NCBI GenBank assembly: GCA_033763355.1
Contig: JANRKT010000139.1
Span: 1-35,053, forward strand
Direction: 5' to 3'
From: JANRKT01 sp033763355
GTDB taxonomy: Bacteria; Bacteroidota; Bacteroidia; Chitinophagales; Chitinophagaceae
DNA: 35,053 nt
The notes beneath the pieces are model-generated. The model searched no databases. It had not been told where the DNA came from and saw nothing but the letters and a program-made list of their open reading frames with translations. Both the position numbers and the translations under genes were made by a program. Below, in pieces: positions 24,275 through 31,545 of the stretch (within the stretch, counting starts at the first letter, position 1; each line of letters begins with the position of its first letter).

Positions 24275-26968
24275 TTACTTTTCTTCAGACATCTGAGGTT
24301 CTTCAGCAATTTTACCAGCCAGGTTTGTATTAAATGTATTGTTCATGATAATCCTTGTTCCGTTGAAAACTTTTGGAATAAAAACAGGCTCAGCGGGTAT
24401 TGCCGGTTCGCCTGTTGCAATAGTTTCTTTAACAGGTTCTGTTCTGTCAGGGGGAACAGATAACAGGGTAAAGGCGCTCGTTAATTCGTGCATTGACCTT
24501 GCCGTATCCGTGAAATATTTTGTTACCAGTGTTACTGCAAAAAAGCCAAGCATGGTGCTTACAACGTATGCTTTATCAGCCGCAGCAAGAAAAGAAAGTG
24601 CGCCAAATAAGGTGATTAAAGCGATCCCGGCTGAGGAATATTTTGCAAAGCATTTAAAGCGCAGCAATTGTTTGCCGCCGCCGTGTTCTTCAATAGTAAG
24701 CAGTCCCCTGCTGCTTGAAAAGAATCCGCAGGAGGCCTGCAGATCCCATTGATCATACTGCCCGCCCCTGCGCACCCTTGTTCTTGATTCAATCAGGTTG
24801 TGTTCTGTTTCCTGTAACCAGTCTTCTGCTGATTTCCATTTTTCAGACCAATGGGTAAGGTCAATGCGGTGTTTGAATAATGTATCTGTTGCAAAAGCTT
24901 CAGAGCCCCTTTTACGCCATGGGGTCAAACCATGTGCAATGCGGCCATACAACCTGGCTACAGGCTGAACAACGTGCATCAGCGTGGTAAGGCACCAGTA
25001 TTTGAAATATTGCTTTTTGTTTTTGAATTTTTTTACTGAAAGGGCTTTTGCAGCGCTTATCCCGGCCTGTATAATTACAACAAGCTGTGCAAGTATAAAA
25101 ACAGGTAATAGCCACAATAACGGGCCCCAGCTGATACCCAATAATGAAAGGAACCCCAAAATAAAAATGAGCAAATGCCATTCGGGCATCAATGGTATGC
25201 AACTGATAAAACCGGGCGCCTGCTGATAAACAGATTGAAAGGGTGCAGAACCCCAGATGCCATGAAAGATTTTATCTTTCTTCAGTTTAATGGGAAGCGT
25301 AACGCCATTGCCATAAATTCTTCCTGCCCATGAGAGGTGCCCAAATCCATTGTATTTTTCAGGCCATTTGCCTTCCAGCAAGGCTTCTGCTTTTCCATAA
25401 CCTTTTTGCTGTTTCCAGTAAGCTTTAAAAGAGTTTCTCCTGTGGTGCCACACAAAAGCTGATGGATGAAAGCCGATGGTCCTGCCGGTATGCTGGATCC
25501 TCCAGCACAAATCAACATCATCTCCCGCAGCCCGGTAAATGGGGTCAAAACCGCCGATCTCCAGTAATACATCTCTTCTGAAAGACATGTTACATCCGGG
25601 GATGTGTTCTGCAATTTCATCGGTTAATAAAACATGAACAGGCCCTCCGGGTGAGTTGGCCACACAGGTTGCAATAGCGCCGTCATCATCGGGTGCAATA
25701 TTGGGCCCGCCTATACCAGCATGAGAAGTGCTGCTGTATGCATAGGCAAGATACCTTAACCATTGCGGATCAGGATAAGCGTCGTCATCGATGTAAGCTA
25801 CAATTTCACCTTTGGACTCAAGCATACCTGTGTTGCGTGCACTGCTCAGTCCGCAGTTAGCAGTAGTGATCAAACGAAAAGGGTATTCGCTTACAATTTT
25901 TGCAGTATCATCTTTTGAGCCGTCATTTACCACTATCACTTCATAATCGGGATAGTCCAGTTTTTGCAAACCGTTCATACAATCACGTATGGTTGAAGCG
26001 CCGTTATAACTGCAAACCACAACTGATATTAAAGGGAGTTTTCCTTCTTCTGAAAAAGGGATTTCTTCAAAAGCTTTTGAAACTGTATGCAGGGCCGGTT
26101 TGGGGTTTCTCTGCCTGTCAACCAAGCCAAAATCCCAGTCTTCAATACCAAAACCGCCACGCCACCATTCATCCGTCCATGCAAATACAAAGGTTCCCGC
26201 ACAGCCTTTTGAAAAGATGGTCCTCAGTTGCCAGTCAAGCACCTCCGCCTGCTTTTCTTTTCCGTTTCTCATACTGTCCAAACCAATTTCTGCAAGCACA
26301 AGCGGACGGTCGCCTGTAAGGTTATGCAAACGTTGCAGGTATTTGTTCAGCTTCTCTTTTGTTTCCAGGTAAACATTGAAACAATCAAAGTCAAGAAAAG
26401 GGAGAGACAGGTATTCCGTTGTTGGATAATTAACATAAGTAACCAGCGCTTCAGGATCAACTTCTTTAACTGCCTTATAAAGCCGGTGAAGAAATTTTTC
26501 AATGCGGCGTTTGCCATACCATCTTACAATGGGGCCGGGAATTTCATTGCCAATGGCGTAACACAACACGGCGTGGTGCCCTTTGCATTTTTGTACGCCT
26601 TCCTTTATTTTATTGATGATGGCATTTCTCCGTTCTTCCGAGTCAAGGAAATTGATATGTTGCTCCCATGGAAGGCCCACCATTACTTTTAAACTGTTAA
26701 CAGCAGCTATATCCAGTAAATAACGGGGAGGCACAGTGTAGGTTCTTACCGAATTGATTTCATTGAATGCCATCAGGGAGAAATCTTTCCAGATAACATG
26801 TTCTGGTGGAAACTGATCTCCGTTTTCATCCGGGGCAAAAGTGCCATAAGTAACCCCTTTGATGTAAAACTTTTCATCACCCAGCGTGATAAACTTGCCC
26901 ATTATCTTAGGGCGGTTAACAGCAGGATTTCTCTTGTATATGGTCTTTTCCGGATTTTTGATTTTCAT
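24275..26968 (-). CDS. Fusion of a GH clan-A-like (GH2-type) domain with a GT2 glycosyltransferase and membrane anchor
   Basis: A protein of 897 aa from the preferred ATG at 26968; an upstream ATG at 27028 would add 20 hydrophobic residues. Residues about 20-300 form a TIM-barrel glycosidase-like domain starting KFYIKGVTYGTFAPDENG, with CYAIGNEIPGP (E142, acid/base position) and LVLAEIGLDSMR (E227, nucleophile position). Residues about 310-560 are a GT2 domain: ISVVVCSYNGASTIRDCM, YEVIVVNDGSKDDT, IVAYIDDDAYPDPQW (394-396 the Asp cluster), GCNMSFRRDVLLEIGGFD and AAGDDVDLCWRI. Two or more helices (LLIFILGFLSLLGISWGPLL and nearby) and another hydrophobic pair near residue 800 anchor it. It is the first gene of the operon. 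Confidence 0.88.
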   Translation of the reverse strand: MKIKNPEKTIYKRNPAVNRPKIMGKFITLGDEKFYIKGVTYGTFAPDENGDQFPPEHVIWKDFSLMAFNEINSVRTYTVPPRYLLDIAAVNSLKVMVGLPWEQHINFLDSEERRNAIINKIKEGVQKCKGHHAVLCYAIGNEIPGPIVRWYGKRRIEKFLHRLYKAVKEVDPEALVTYVNYPTTEYLSLPFLDFDCFNVYLETKEKLNKYLQRLHNLTGDRPLVLAEIGLDSMRNGKEKQAEVLDWQLRTIFSKGCAGTFVFAWTDEWWRGGFGIEDWDFGLVDRQRNPKPALHTVSKAFEEIPFSEEGKLPLISVVVCSYNGASTIRDCMNGLQKLDYPDYEVIVVNDGSKDDTAKIVSEYPFRLITTANCGLSSARNTGMLESKGEIVAYIDDDAYPDPQWLRYLAYAYSSTSHAGIGGPNIAPDDDGAIATCVANSPGGPVHVLLTDEIAEHIPGCNMSFRRDVLLEIGGFDPIYRAAGDDVDLCWRIQHTGRTIGFHPSAFVWHHRRNSFKAYWKQQKGYGKAEALLEGKWPEKYNGFGHLSWAGRIYGNGVTLPIKLKKDKIFHGIWGSAPFQSVYQQAPGFISCIPLMPEWHLLIFILGFLSLLGISWGPLLWLLPVFILAQLVVIIQAGISAAKALSVKKFKNKKQYFKYWCLTTLMHVVQPVARLYGRIAHGLTPWRKRGSEAFATDTLFKHRIDLTHWSEKWKSAEDWLQETEHNLIESRTRVRRGGQYDQWDLQASCGFFSSSRGLLTIEEHGGGKQLLRFKCFAKYSSAGIALITLFGALSFLAAADKAYVVSTMLGFFAVTLVTKYFTDTARSMHELTSAFTLLSVPPDRTEPVKETIATGEPAIPAEPVFIPKVFNGTRIIMNNTFNTNLAGKIAEEPQMSEEK

Positions 26969-27028
26969 ATTGCCTGGTTTTGGTGTAAATACTAATGTGT
27001 TAAATAAAACAAATGCTGTGGCAAGCAT

Positions 27029-27374
27029 CTTGCGTGGTTTTGCTTTGGGTACATAAACCTTTCCAGCCCTGTTGCAAACAGGTAGCTATTAATGCAAGCG
27101 GGTAGTTGATTATACTCTGGCAGGCTTACGAATGAATACTCTCAAAGGTATAGTGTGGTTTAGTGAGAGCAAGCTGTTGAGCAAAATACTCAAATGTTGG
27201 GATTGAATGCAAAGCGAAAATACCCAATCAGGATACAACGCCCAAATTTAAACAGCAGTTTTTTTTAACAACGGTGCTGATAAGACGAAGTTTTATGATA
27301 ACATAACATTGTCAGATAATAACTACCCGAAAAAGATATTTGCGGCAATAAATATGTGGATTAAACAAATTTGT
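27029..27374. other. Intergenic region upstream of the glycan operon
   Basis: A gene-free stretch of 346 bp between the first operon gene (or its alternative start) and cysE, both on the minus strand. It holds the promoter candidate at 27143-27172 and, at the right edge, the palindrome at 27361-27378. No RNA gene or other ORF can be supported. Confidence 0.7.
27143..27172 (-). promoter_or_regulatory. Candidate Bacteroidota-type promoter of the glycan operon
   Basis: Read on the minus strand, TTG (27172-27170), 19 bases, then TACCTTTG (27150-27143) match the -33 TTG / -7 TAnnTTTG consensus of the Bacteroidota housekeeping sigma factor exactly. Transcription would start near 27136, giving a leader of about 170 bases to the ATG at 26968. 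The AT-rich surroundings make chance matches possible. Confidence 0.5.
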
Positions 27375-27378
27375 TTAA
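27361..27378. repeat. Perfect 18-bp palindrome at the cysE stop
   Basis: TTAAACAAATTTGTTTAA is a perfect palindrome that includes the cysE stop codon (27375-27377). It could be a regulator-binding site for the operon downstream or only an AT-rich coincidence. Confidence 0.5.
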
Positions 27379-28235
27379 GTAATAAAATTCAGCGGCTCTT
27401 TTAAATCTTTCCGGTTGGTAATAACAGTTTGCTGCTGCTGATATACGATGCTGAATGGCGGTATGCTTTCAGTTAACCATGCATTGCCGCCAATAATACT
27501 GTCATGGCCTATAACAGTATCGCCGCCCAGGATGGTGCTTCCAGCATATATCACCACATTGTCTCCAATGGTGGGGTGCCGTTTTGCATCAGATTCACCT
27601 TTGCGGGCAGCATGGGCACCGAGGGTTACGCCCTGGTAAATTTTTACGCCATTACCGATAATTGCTGTCTCGCCGATGACCACACCGGTTCCATGATCAA
27701 TAAAAAAAGGACAGCCGATTGTTGCGCCGGGATTGATATCAATGCCCGTATTGCTGTGCGCCCATTCGCTCATCATGCGTGGTATGAGCGGAATGTTTAA
27801 ACGGTATAAACCATTTGCAAGGCGGTGAACAATAATAGCCCTGAAACCGGGATAAGAAAGAATGACTTCTTCCAGTGAAAAAGCGGCGGGGTCAAATTCA
27901 AGTATCAGTTGTGCATCCTTCAGCAGTTTGTCTTTAATGTTTTCCAGCCCGTCAAAATATTCGTCTGTTGTCTGCATAATGTCTATTTCCTGCTCACGTG
28001 CAATGGGCGATAAAATTTCTATCAATTGTTTTTTTAAAGATGATTGCACAGACAAATGCTGCTGGTGAAATTGCCGGGCATCATCTACTACGGGAAACAG
28101 GTAATTGATGAGCCCCTCGGTAAACTGGATGACTTTTGACCTTGAAGGGATTTGCGCTGCTAACAAAAAGCCCGGGTAATTTGCCATACACAGATTTTTT
28201 TGTGAATTGTTTACAGTAAAATTTTGCCGGTGCAT
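27375..28235 (-). CDS. cysE: Serine O-acetyltransferase
   Basis: A 286-aa serine acetyltransferase (270 aa if translation starts at the Met codon at 28187), the first step of cysteine synthesis from serine and acetyl-CoA. The N-terminal helical part (to about residue 155) precedes a left-handed beta-helix with GIDINPGATIGCPFFIDHG, where the HGTGVVIGETAIIGNGV segment carries the catalytic His. Then come VKIYQGVTLGAHAARKGE, RHPTIGDNVVIYAGSTILGG and GHDSIIGGNAWLTESIPP. The long N-terminal domain and the HG-TGVVIGE motif separate it from the sugar acyltransferases of the nearby operon. It is not obviously part of that operon. Confidence 0.9.
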   Translation of the reverse strand: MHRQNFTVNNSQKNLCMANYPGFLLAAQIPSRSKVIQFTEGLINYLFPVVDDARQFHQQHLSVQSSLKKQLIEILSPIAREQEIDIMQTTDEYFDGLENIKDKLLKDAQLILEFDPAAFSLEEVILSYPGFRAIIVHRLANGLYRLNIPLIPRMMSEWAHSNTGIDINPGATIGCPFFIDHGTGVVIGETAIIGNGVKIYQGVTLGAHAARKGESDAKRHPTIGDNVVIYAGSTILGGDTVIGHDSIIGGNAWLTESIPPFSIVYQQQQTVITNRKDLKEPLNFIT

Positions 28236-28356
28236 TATCCGTGCTCAAAAGAAATATATCCGACTTTTCTGAAATTAGAAAGAAAGGGAGTGAAGATCAA
28301 ATTTTATTTTTCAGGTATGTACCTGAAAACCCCGGCCTGCGGAACCGTGTATAAAT

Positions 28357-28389
28357 AAAAAACCCTTCGTCAATTGCTTGGGCGAAGGG
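28357..28389 (-). terminator. Intrinsic terminator of the structured RNA
   Basis: On the minus strand, cccttcg...cgaaggg (arms 28383-28389 and 28363-28369) is followed by a TTTTTTATT run. It begins about 30 bases after the tRNA-like end of the RNA at 28418, so it is the natural end of that transcript. cysE starts 120 bp further on. Confidence 0.75.
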
Positions 28390-28417
28390 GCACTATAAAA
28401 CCAGACATGAGAAAAAG

Positions 28418-28599
28418 CTGTAGGGGGAGGATTCGAACCTCCACGGGGCAGTTAGCTACTGTACAAAACTCCGGTGGTCAACCCCGGTCGGCCCCGTCCC
28501 GATATAATCGGAACGGAGCCGGCTCTATGCAGTGTTTGTCCTGTTATCCCCACCCCCGAGACAAGGGGGCATGTCTGCCTAAGGTTTCATCACCCCACA
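28418..28599 (-). ncRNA. Unidentified structured RNA with tRNA-like acceptor and T-arm
   Basis: Read on the minus strand, the 3' end contains a perfect 17-base T-arm (GGAGG, loop TTCGAAT, CCTCC) followed by CCCTACA, which pairs with TGTGGGG at the 5' end (28599-28593) through seven pairs, one of them G-U. Between them are a 13-pair hairpin (28490-28520), the arms ACGGGGC/GCCCCGT, and a likely H-type pseudoknot: CCCCC (28565-28569) pairs with GGGGG (28553-28557), and the loop bases TTGTC pair with GACAA (28536-28540). No anticodon arm and no CCA are visible. At about 182 nt it is too short for normal tmRNA and has no peptide tag. It could be an atypical tmRNA-like RNA or a tRNA remnant. Confidence 0.5.
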
Positions 28600-28674
28600 G
28601 TATGTGTATAAAGAACTTTCAGGTGCAATATTAAAGGAACTTGCCTATTTGTTACAAATTTTTCAATAAAAATT

Positions 28675-28704
28675 TTGAAAATATTGAATTTATTCAAATA
28701 TTTG
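28675..28704 (+). promoter_or_regulatory. Weak promoter candidate for the Lrp/AsnC gene
   Basis: TTG (28675-28677), 19 bases, then AATATTTG (28697-28704) is one mismatch from the TTG-N19-TAnnTTTG consensus. It lies about 40 bp before the start codon in a very AT-rich stretch, so confidence is low. Confidence 0.3.
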
Positions 28705-28726
28705 CTATTATCATTCAATTAATTCT

Positions 28727-28733
28727 AAAGGAG
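28727..28733 (+). promoter_or_regulatory. Ribosome-binding site deciding the Lrp/AsnC start
   Basis: AAAGGAG nine bases before the ATG at 28743 supports that start over an upstream in-frame ATG at 28641. Clear Shine-Dalgarno sequences are scarce elsewhere in this window. Confidence 0.6.
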
Positions 28734-28742
28734 AAAATAAAA

Positions 28743-29216
28743 ATGGCAGGTAAATTGAATCTTGACAAATTAGACCTCCAGATCATCCACGCTATGATGG
28801 AGGATGCGGGTGTTTCTTATGCTGACCTGGGTAAGAAACTATTTGTTTCCGGCGGCACTATTCATGTGCGCATTAAAAAACTCCAGGACATGCACATTGT
28901 TAAAGGTACAAAACTCAATGTAGATTTAAAGCAATTGGGTTATGATATAACTGCTTTTGTGGGGATTTACCTTGAAAAAAGTTCGCTGTACGATGTGGTG
29001 GCGGAAGACCTGAAGAAGATACCCCAAATCATCCGCCTGAATTATACCACGGGCAATTACAGCATGTTCCTTGAAGTGGTTTGTAAAGACATTAACCAGT
29101 TGCGGTTTGTTTTGCACGATGAACTGCAGAAAATAAAAGGCATTGAAAGAACAGAAACTTTTATTTCACTCGATGAAAGTTTTAACCGCAATGTACAGGT
29201 GGCCCAGGGCAATTGA
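28743..29216 (+). CDS. Lrp/AsnC-family transcriptional regulator
   Basis: A 157-aa regulator. The N-terminal helix-turn-helix domain includes LDKLDLQIIHAMMEDAGVSY and ADLGKKLFVSGGTIHVRIKK. The C-terminal RAM (ligand-binding, oligomerisation) domain includes LGYDITAFVGIYLEKSS, IRLNYTTGNYSMFLEVVCKD and KGIERTETFISLDESFNRN. Length is typical. It probably senses an amino acid or related metabolite; its targets cannot be inferred. It is divergent to cysE with the structured RNA between them. The flippase gene starts only 23 bp later, so some co-transcription with the polysaccharide genes is possible. Confidence 0.92.
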   Translation: MAGKLNLDKLDLQIIHAMMEDAGVSYADLGKKLFVSGGTIHVRIKKLQDMHIVKGTKLNVDLKQLGYDITAFVGIYLEKSSLYDVVAEDLKKIPQIIRLNYTTGNYSMFLEVVCKDINQLRFVLHDELQKIKGIERTETFISLDESFNRNVQVAQGN

Positions 29217-29239
29217 TGGCATAGTTTAAACTACTTTGT

Positions 29240-30679
29240 TTGCAGAAATTTTTTTTCAGGTCGCTTTTTTTACTGCTTGCACTTAACCTGCTGGTAAAAC
29301 CGCTTTGGATTTTTGCCATTGACCGGCAGGTGCAGGTTATTACAGGATATGAAGTGTATGGAAAATATTTTGCACTGCTGAATCTGAGCATGGTGTTCAG
29401 TTTCCTGGCCGACCTGGGCATTACATTTTATTTTAACCAGAAAGCCGCTGCAGAAATAAATAAAGCGCCGGTTCTTTTTTTGCAATCGCTTGCGGTTAAA
29501 TTCTTCTTATCGCTTGTATATACAGGAGTGGTTTTTACAGCAGCGCTGATAAGTAAAGTGAGCGACATGCGCCTGCTTGGTTTGCTTGCAATACTCCAGC
29601 TTGCTGTTTCTTTTCTTTTGTTATTGAGGGCAAAGCTTACAGCAAACCAGCTTTTTCATTTTGATGCTTTTGTTTCGGTTACCGATAAACTGTTTGTGAT
29701 TATAGCAGCAGGGCTGATGATTTATTTTCCCGGGTTTGCAGGACCGATTAGTATTTACTCATTTGTTTATGTTCAGATAGTGGGTGTTGCGATAGCATTG
29801 CTTTTATCTGTATTCTTTCTCTTAAGAACAAGATCTGTTAACGCCCGGAGAAAAATAAAACTGAAAGAAAGTTTACGGCAGGTATTCAAAGCCTCGCTTC
29901 CATTCGCCCTGAATGTTTTTTTTATGACCGTACTGATGAGGGGTGACAGTTTTTTACTGGAAAGAATGCATACTGATGGCGCCCGTGAAGCAGGTATATA
30001 TGCGGCGGCGTACCGGCTGCTGGACGCTGTAAATATGGTGGGCTTTTTATTTGCCGGTTTCCTGCTCCCTTATATTGCACATCACCAGCTGGAAAAAGAA
30101 AGGATACAATCAACCATCCTTGCATGCAGGCACATGCTTTGCCTTGGGTTTATAACAATTGCCGCCTTGTGTTTTGCTATTCCCGGATCGGTAAACAGGT
30201 TATTGTATCAGCAAACAGATAGTTATTCAGCCAGTATAATTGCATTAACCATACTTGCATTGCCCGGGCTTGCTTTGGCGCACGTTTATGGCACAGTACT
30301 CACGGCAACAGGTAATATCAGGCAGTTTTTAAATATCACTCTTGTGTTCACTGGCCTTAGTTTGTTGTTTAATATTTTATTCATCAGGCAATGGGGCGCT
30401 GCTGCCTGCAGCAGTATTGCCGCTGTTATGCAACTGATTTACGGTCTTGTGCTGATGTACGCTGCAACAGGTAAAACAAGGATAAAAGCAGAACTGAAAT
30501 TATTACTGGCCTGCTGCTTTATTGGTTTGTTGTGCTGGGGTATTATGAAAATCGTTCAATATTATCATTGGAATGAGGCTGCGGCTGTTTTTATTATGGC
30601 AGGTGCAGTTATTGTGTATGCACTGGTTTCACGGAGATTAGGGTTGAAAGAAGTTTTGCAGATGATAACTGAAAAATGA
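29240..30679 (+). CDS. Wzx-like oligosaccharide flippase
   Basis: A polytopic membrane protein of 479 aa with about 12-14 helices, of the polysaccharide transporter / MOP superfamily that moves undecaprenyl-linked oligosaccharides across the inner membrane. Characteristic parts are the first helix FLLLALNLLVKPLWIF, the YEVYGKYFALLNLSMVFSFL segment and GIYAAAYRLLDAVNMVGFLF in the middle. The only reasonable start is TTG at 29240, since an in-frame TAG lies a few codons upstream and no ATG precedes the first helix. It begins a plus-strand group with the Wzz-like and O-antigen ligase-like genes. Confidence 0.85.
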   Translation: MQKFFFRSLFLLLALNLLVKPLWIFAIDRQVQVITGYEVYGKYFALLNLSMVFSFLADLGITFYFNQKAAAEINKAPVLFLQSLAVKFFLSLVYTGVVFTAALISKVSDMRLLGLLAILQLAVSFLLLLRAKLTANQLFHFDAFVSVTDKLFVIIAAGLMIYFPGFAGPISIYSFVYVQIVGVAIALLLSVFFLLRTRSVNARRKIKLKESLRQVFKASLPFALNVFFMTVLMRGDSFLLERMHTDGAREAGIYAAAYRLLDAVNMVGFLFAGFLLPYIAHHQLEKERIQSTILACRHMLCLGFITIAALCFAIPGSVNRLLYQQTDSYSASIIALTILALPGLALAHVYGTVLTATGNIRQFLNITLVFTGLSLLFNILFIRQWGAAACSSIAAVMQLIYGLVLMYAATGKTRIKAELKLLLACCFIGLLCWGIMKIVQYYHWNEAAAVFIMAGAVIVYALVSRRLGLKEVLQMITEK

Positions 30680-30710
30680 GGTATTTTTAAAAGAGATCAA
30701 CCATGTTTGT

Positions 30711-31535
30711 ATGGATTTACTGTACGTTGTTGGCGAAATAAAAAAGCGAAGGTGGGTGGTTTTGGGTATTGTATTGCCTGCTACCGTTTTAGCCTTTGCA
30801 CTGAGCTTGCTGATGCCCAAAAAATATTTGTCTGAGGCAAGTGTGTTGCCGGTTAACTCATTACTTACTGATAAAGGGCGGTTGTTTAATGAAAACCTTC
30901 AGCAGCTCTATTCCGGGTTTGGTACAGCCGACGACCTTGACCGGTTGTACGCTGTTGCAAAATCAGGCGTAGTATATAATGCAATAGCGGACAGCTTTCA
31001 GTTGATACAACATTATAACCTGCAGGATAAGGGGCTTGCAGCAAGAAACACTGCTTTAAAAAGATTAAGGAGCAATTCTTATATCCTGAAAACAGAATAC
31101 GGCGAATTAAAAATCGGCGTGTGGGATAAAGACCCGCAACTGGCGGCAAATATAGCAAATGCAATGGTTAGAAAAATACAGGAAGTTAACCAAGATTTGT
31201 TCCGCGAATTTTATAGTGCTGCATTGGATAAATTAAAAAAAGTTGTTGAAGAAAAAAGCATGGCCCTGGAAAAGGCAAAAACTGCCGGCGAAAAAAATAC
31301 AGGAAACAGTTCTTCATCTGTAAAATTATTACAGGAAGAAGCCGACCGGTATCAAAAACTGGTAGGTGAATTTACTGTTGCAGAAATGACTCCGCCGCCG
31401 GCTTTGATGGTATTGGAAAAAGCCCATCCTTCATTGAAGCCTGATAAACCCGATGTGTTGCTGAACACAGCAGCGGTGTTTATCATCAGCGCTTTGGCAG
31501 CCGTAACAGTTGTTTCATTTTTTTCAAGGAAATAA
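30711..31535 (+). CDS. Chain-length determinant (Wzz-like) protein
   Basis: A 274-aa polysaccharide co-polymerase-like protein. It has the two helices of the family at the ends: RRWVVLGIVLPATVLAFALS (about residues 13-34) and LLNTAAVFIISALAAVTVVS (about 248-270), with a periplasmic alpha/beta and coiled-coil region between them (for example DKLKKVVEEKSMALEKAKTA). The Pro-rich segment before the second helix (LKPDKPDVL) is typical. It has no tyrosine-kinase domain and is shorter than most Wzz proteins. It is placed between the flippase and the ligase/polymerase and likely sets polymer length. Confidence 0.82.
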   Translation: MDLLYVVGEIKKRRWVVLGIVLPATVLAFALSLLMPKKYLSEASVLPVNSLLTDKGRLFNENLQQLYSGFGTADDLDRLYAVAKSGVVYNAIADSFQLIQHYNLQDKGLAARNTALKRLRSNSYILKTEYGELKIGVWDKDPQLAANIANAMVRKIQEVNQDLFREFYSAALDKLKKVVEEKSMALEKAKTAGEKNTGNSSSSVKLLQEEADRYQKLVGEFTVAEMTPPPALMVLEKAHPSLKPDKPDVLLNTAAVFIISALAAVTVVSFFSRK

Positions 31536-31545
31536 AATATTTTTT

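Noticed and set aside
28418..28599. Calling this region tmRNA, RNase P RNA or SRP RNA
   Set aside because: It is too short for tmRNA and has no tag frame; the conserved RNase P motif GAGGAAAGTCC and the SRP motif GGAAGGAAGCA are absent.
28374..28634. An 86-codon plus-strand ORF across the structured RNA
   Set aside because: Its peptide is low-complexity Arg/Pro/Ser, has no family resemblance and overlaps paired RNA elements on the other strand.
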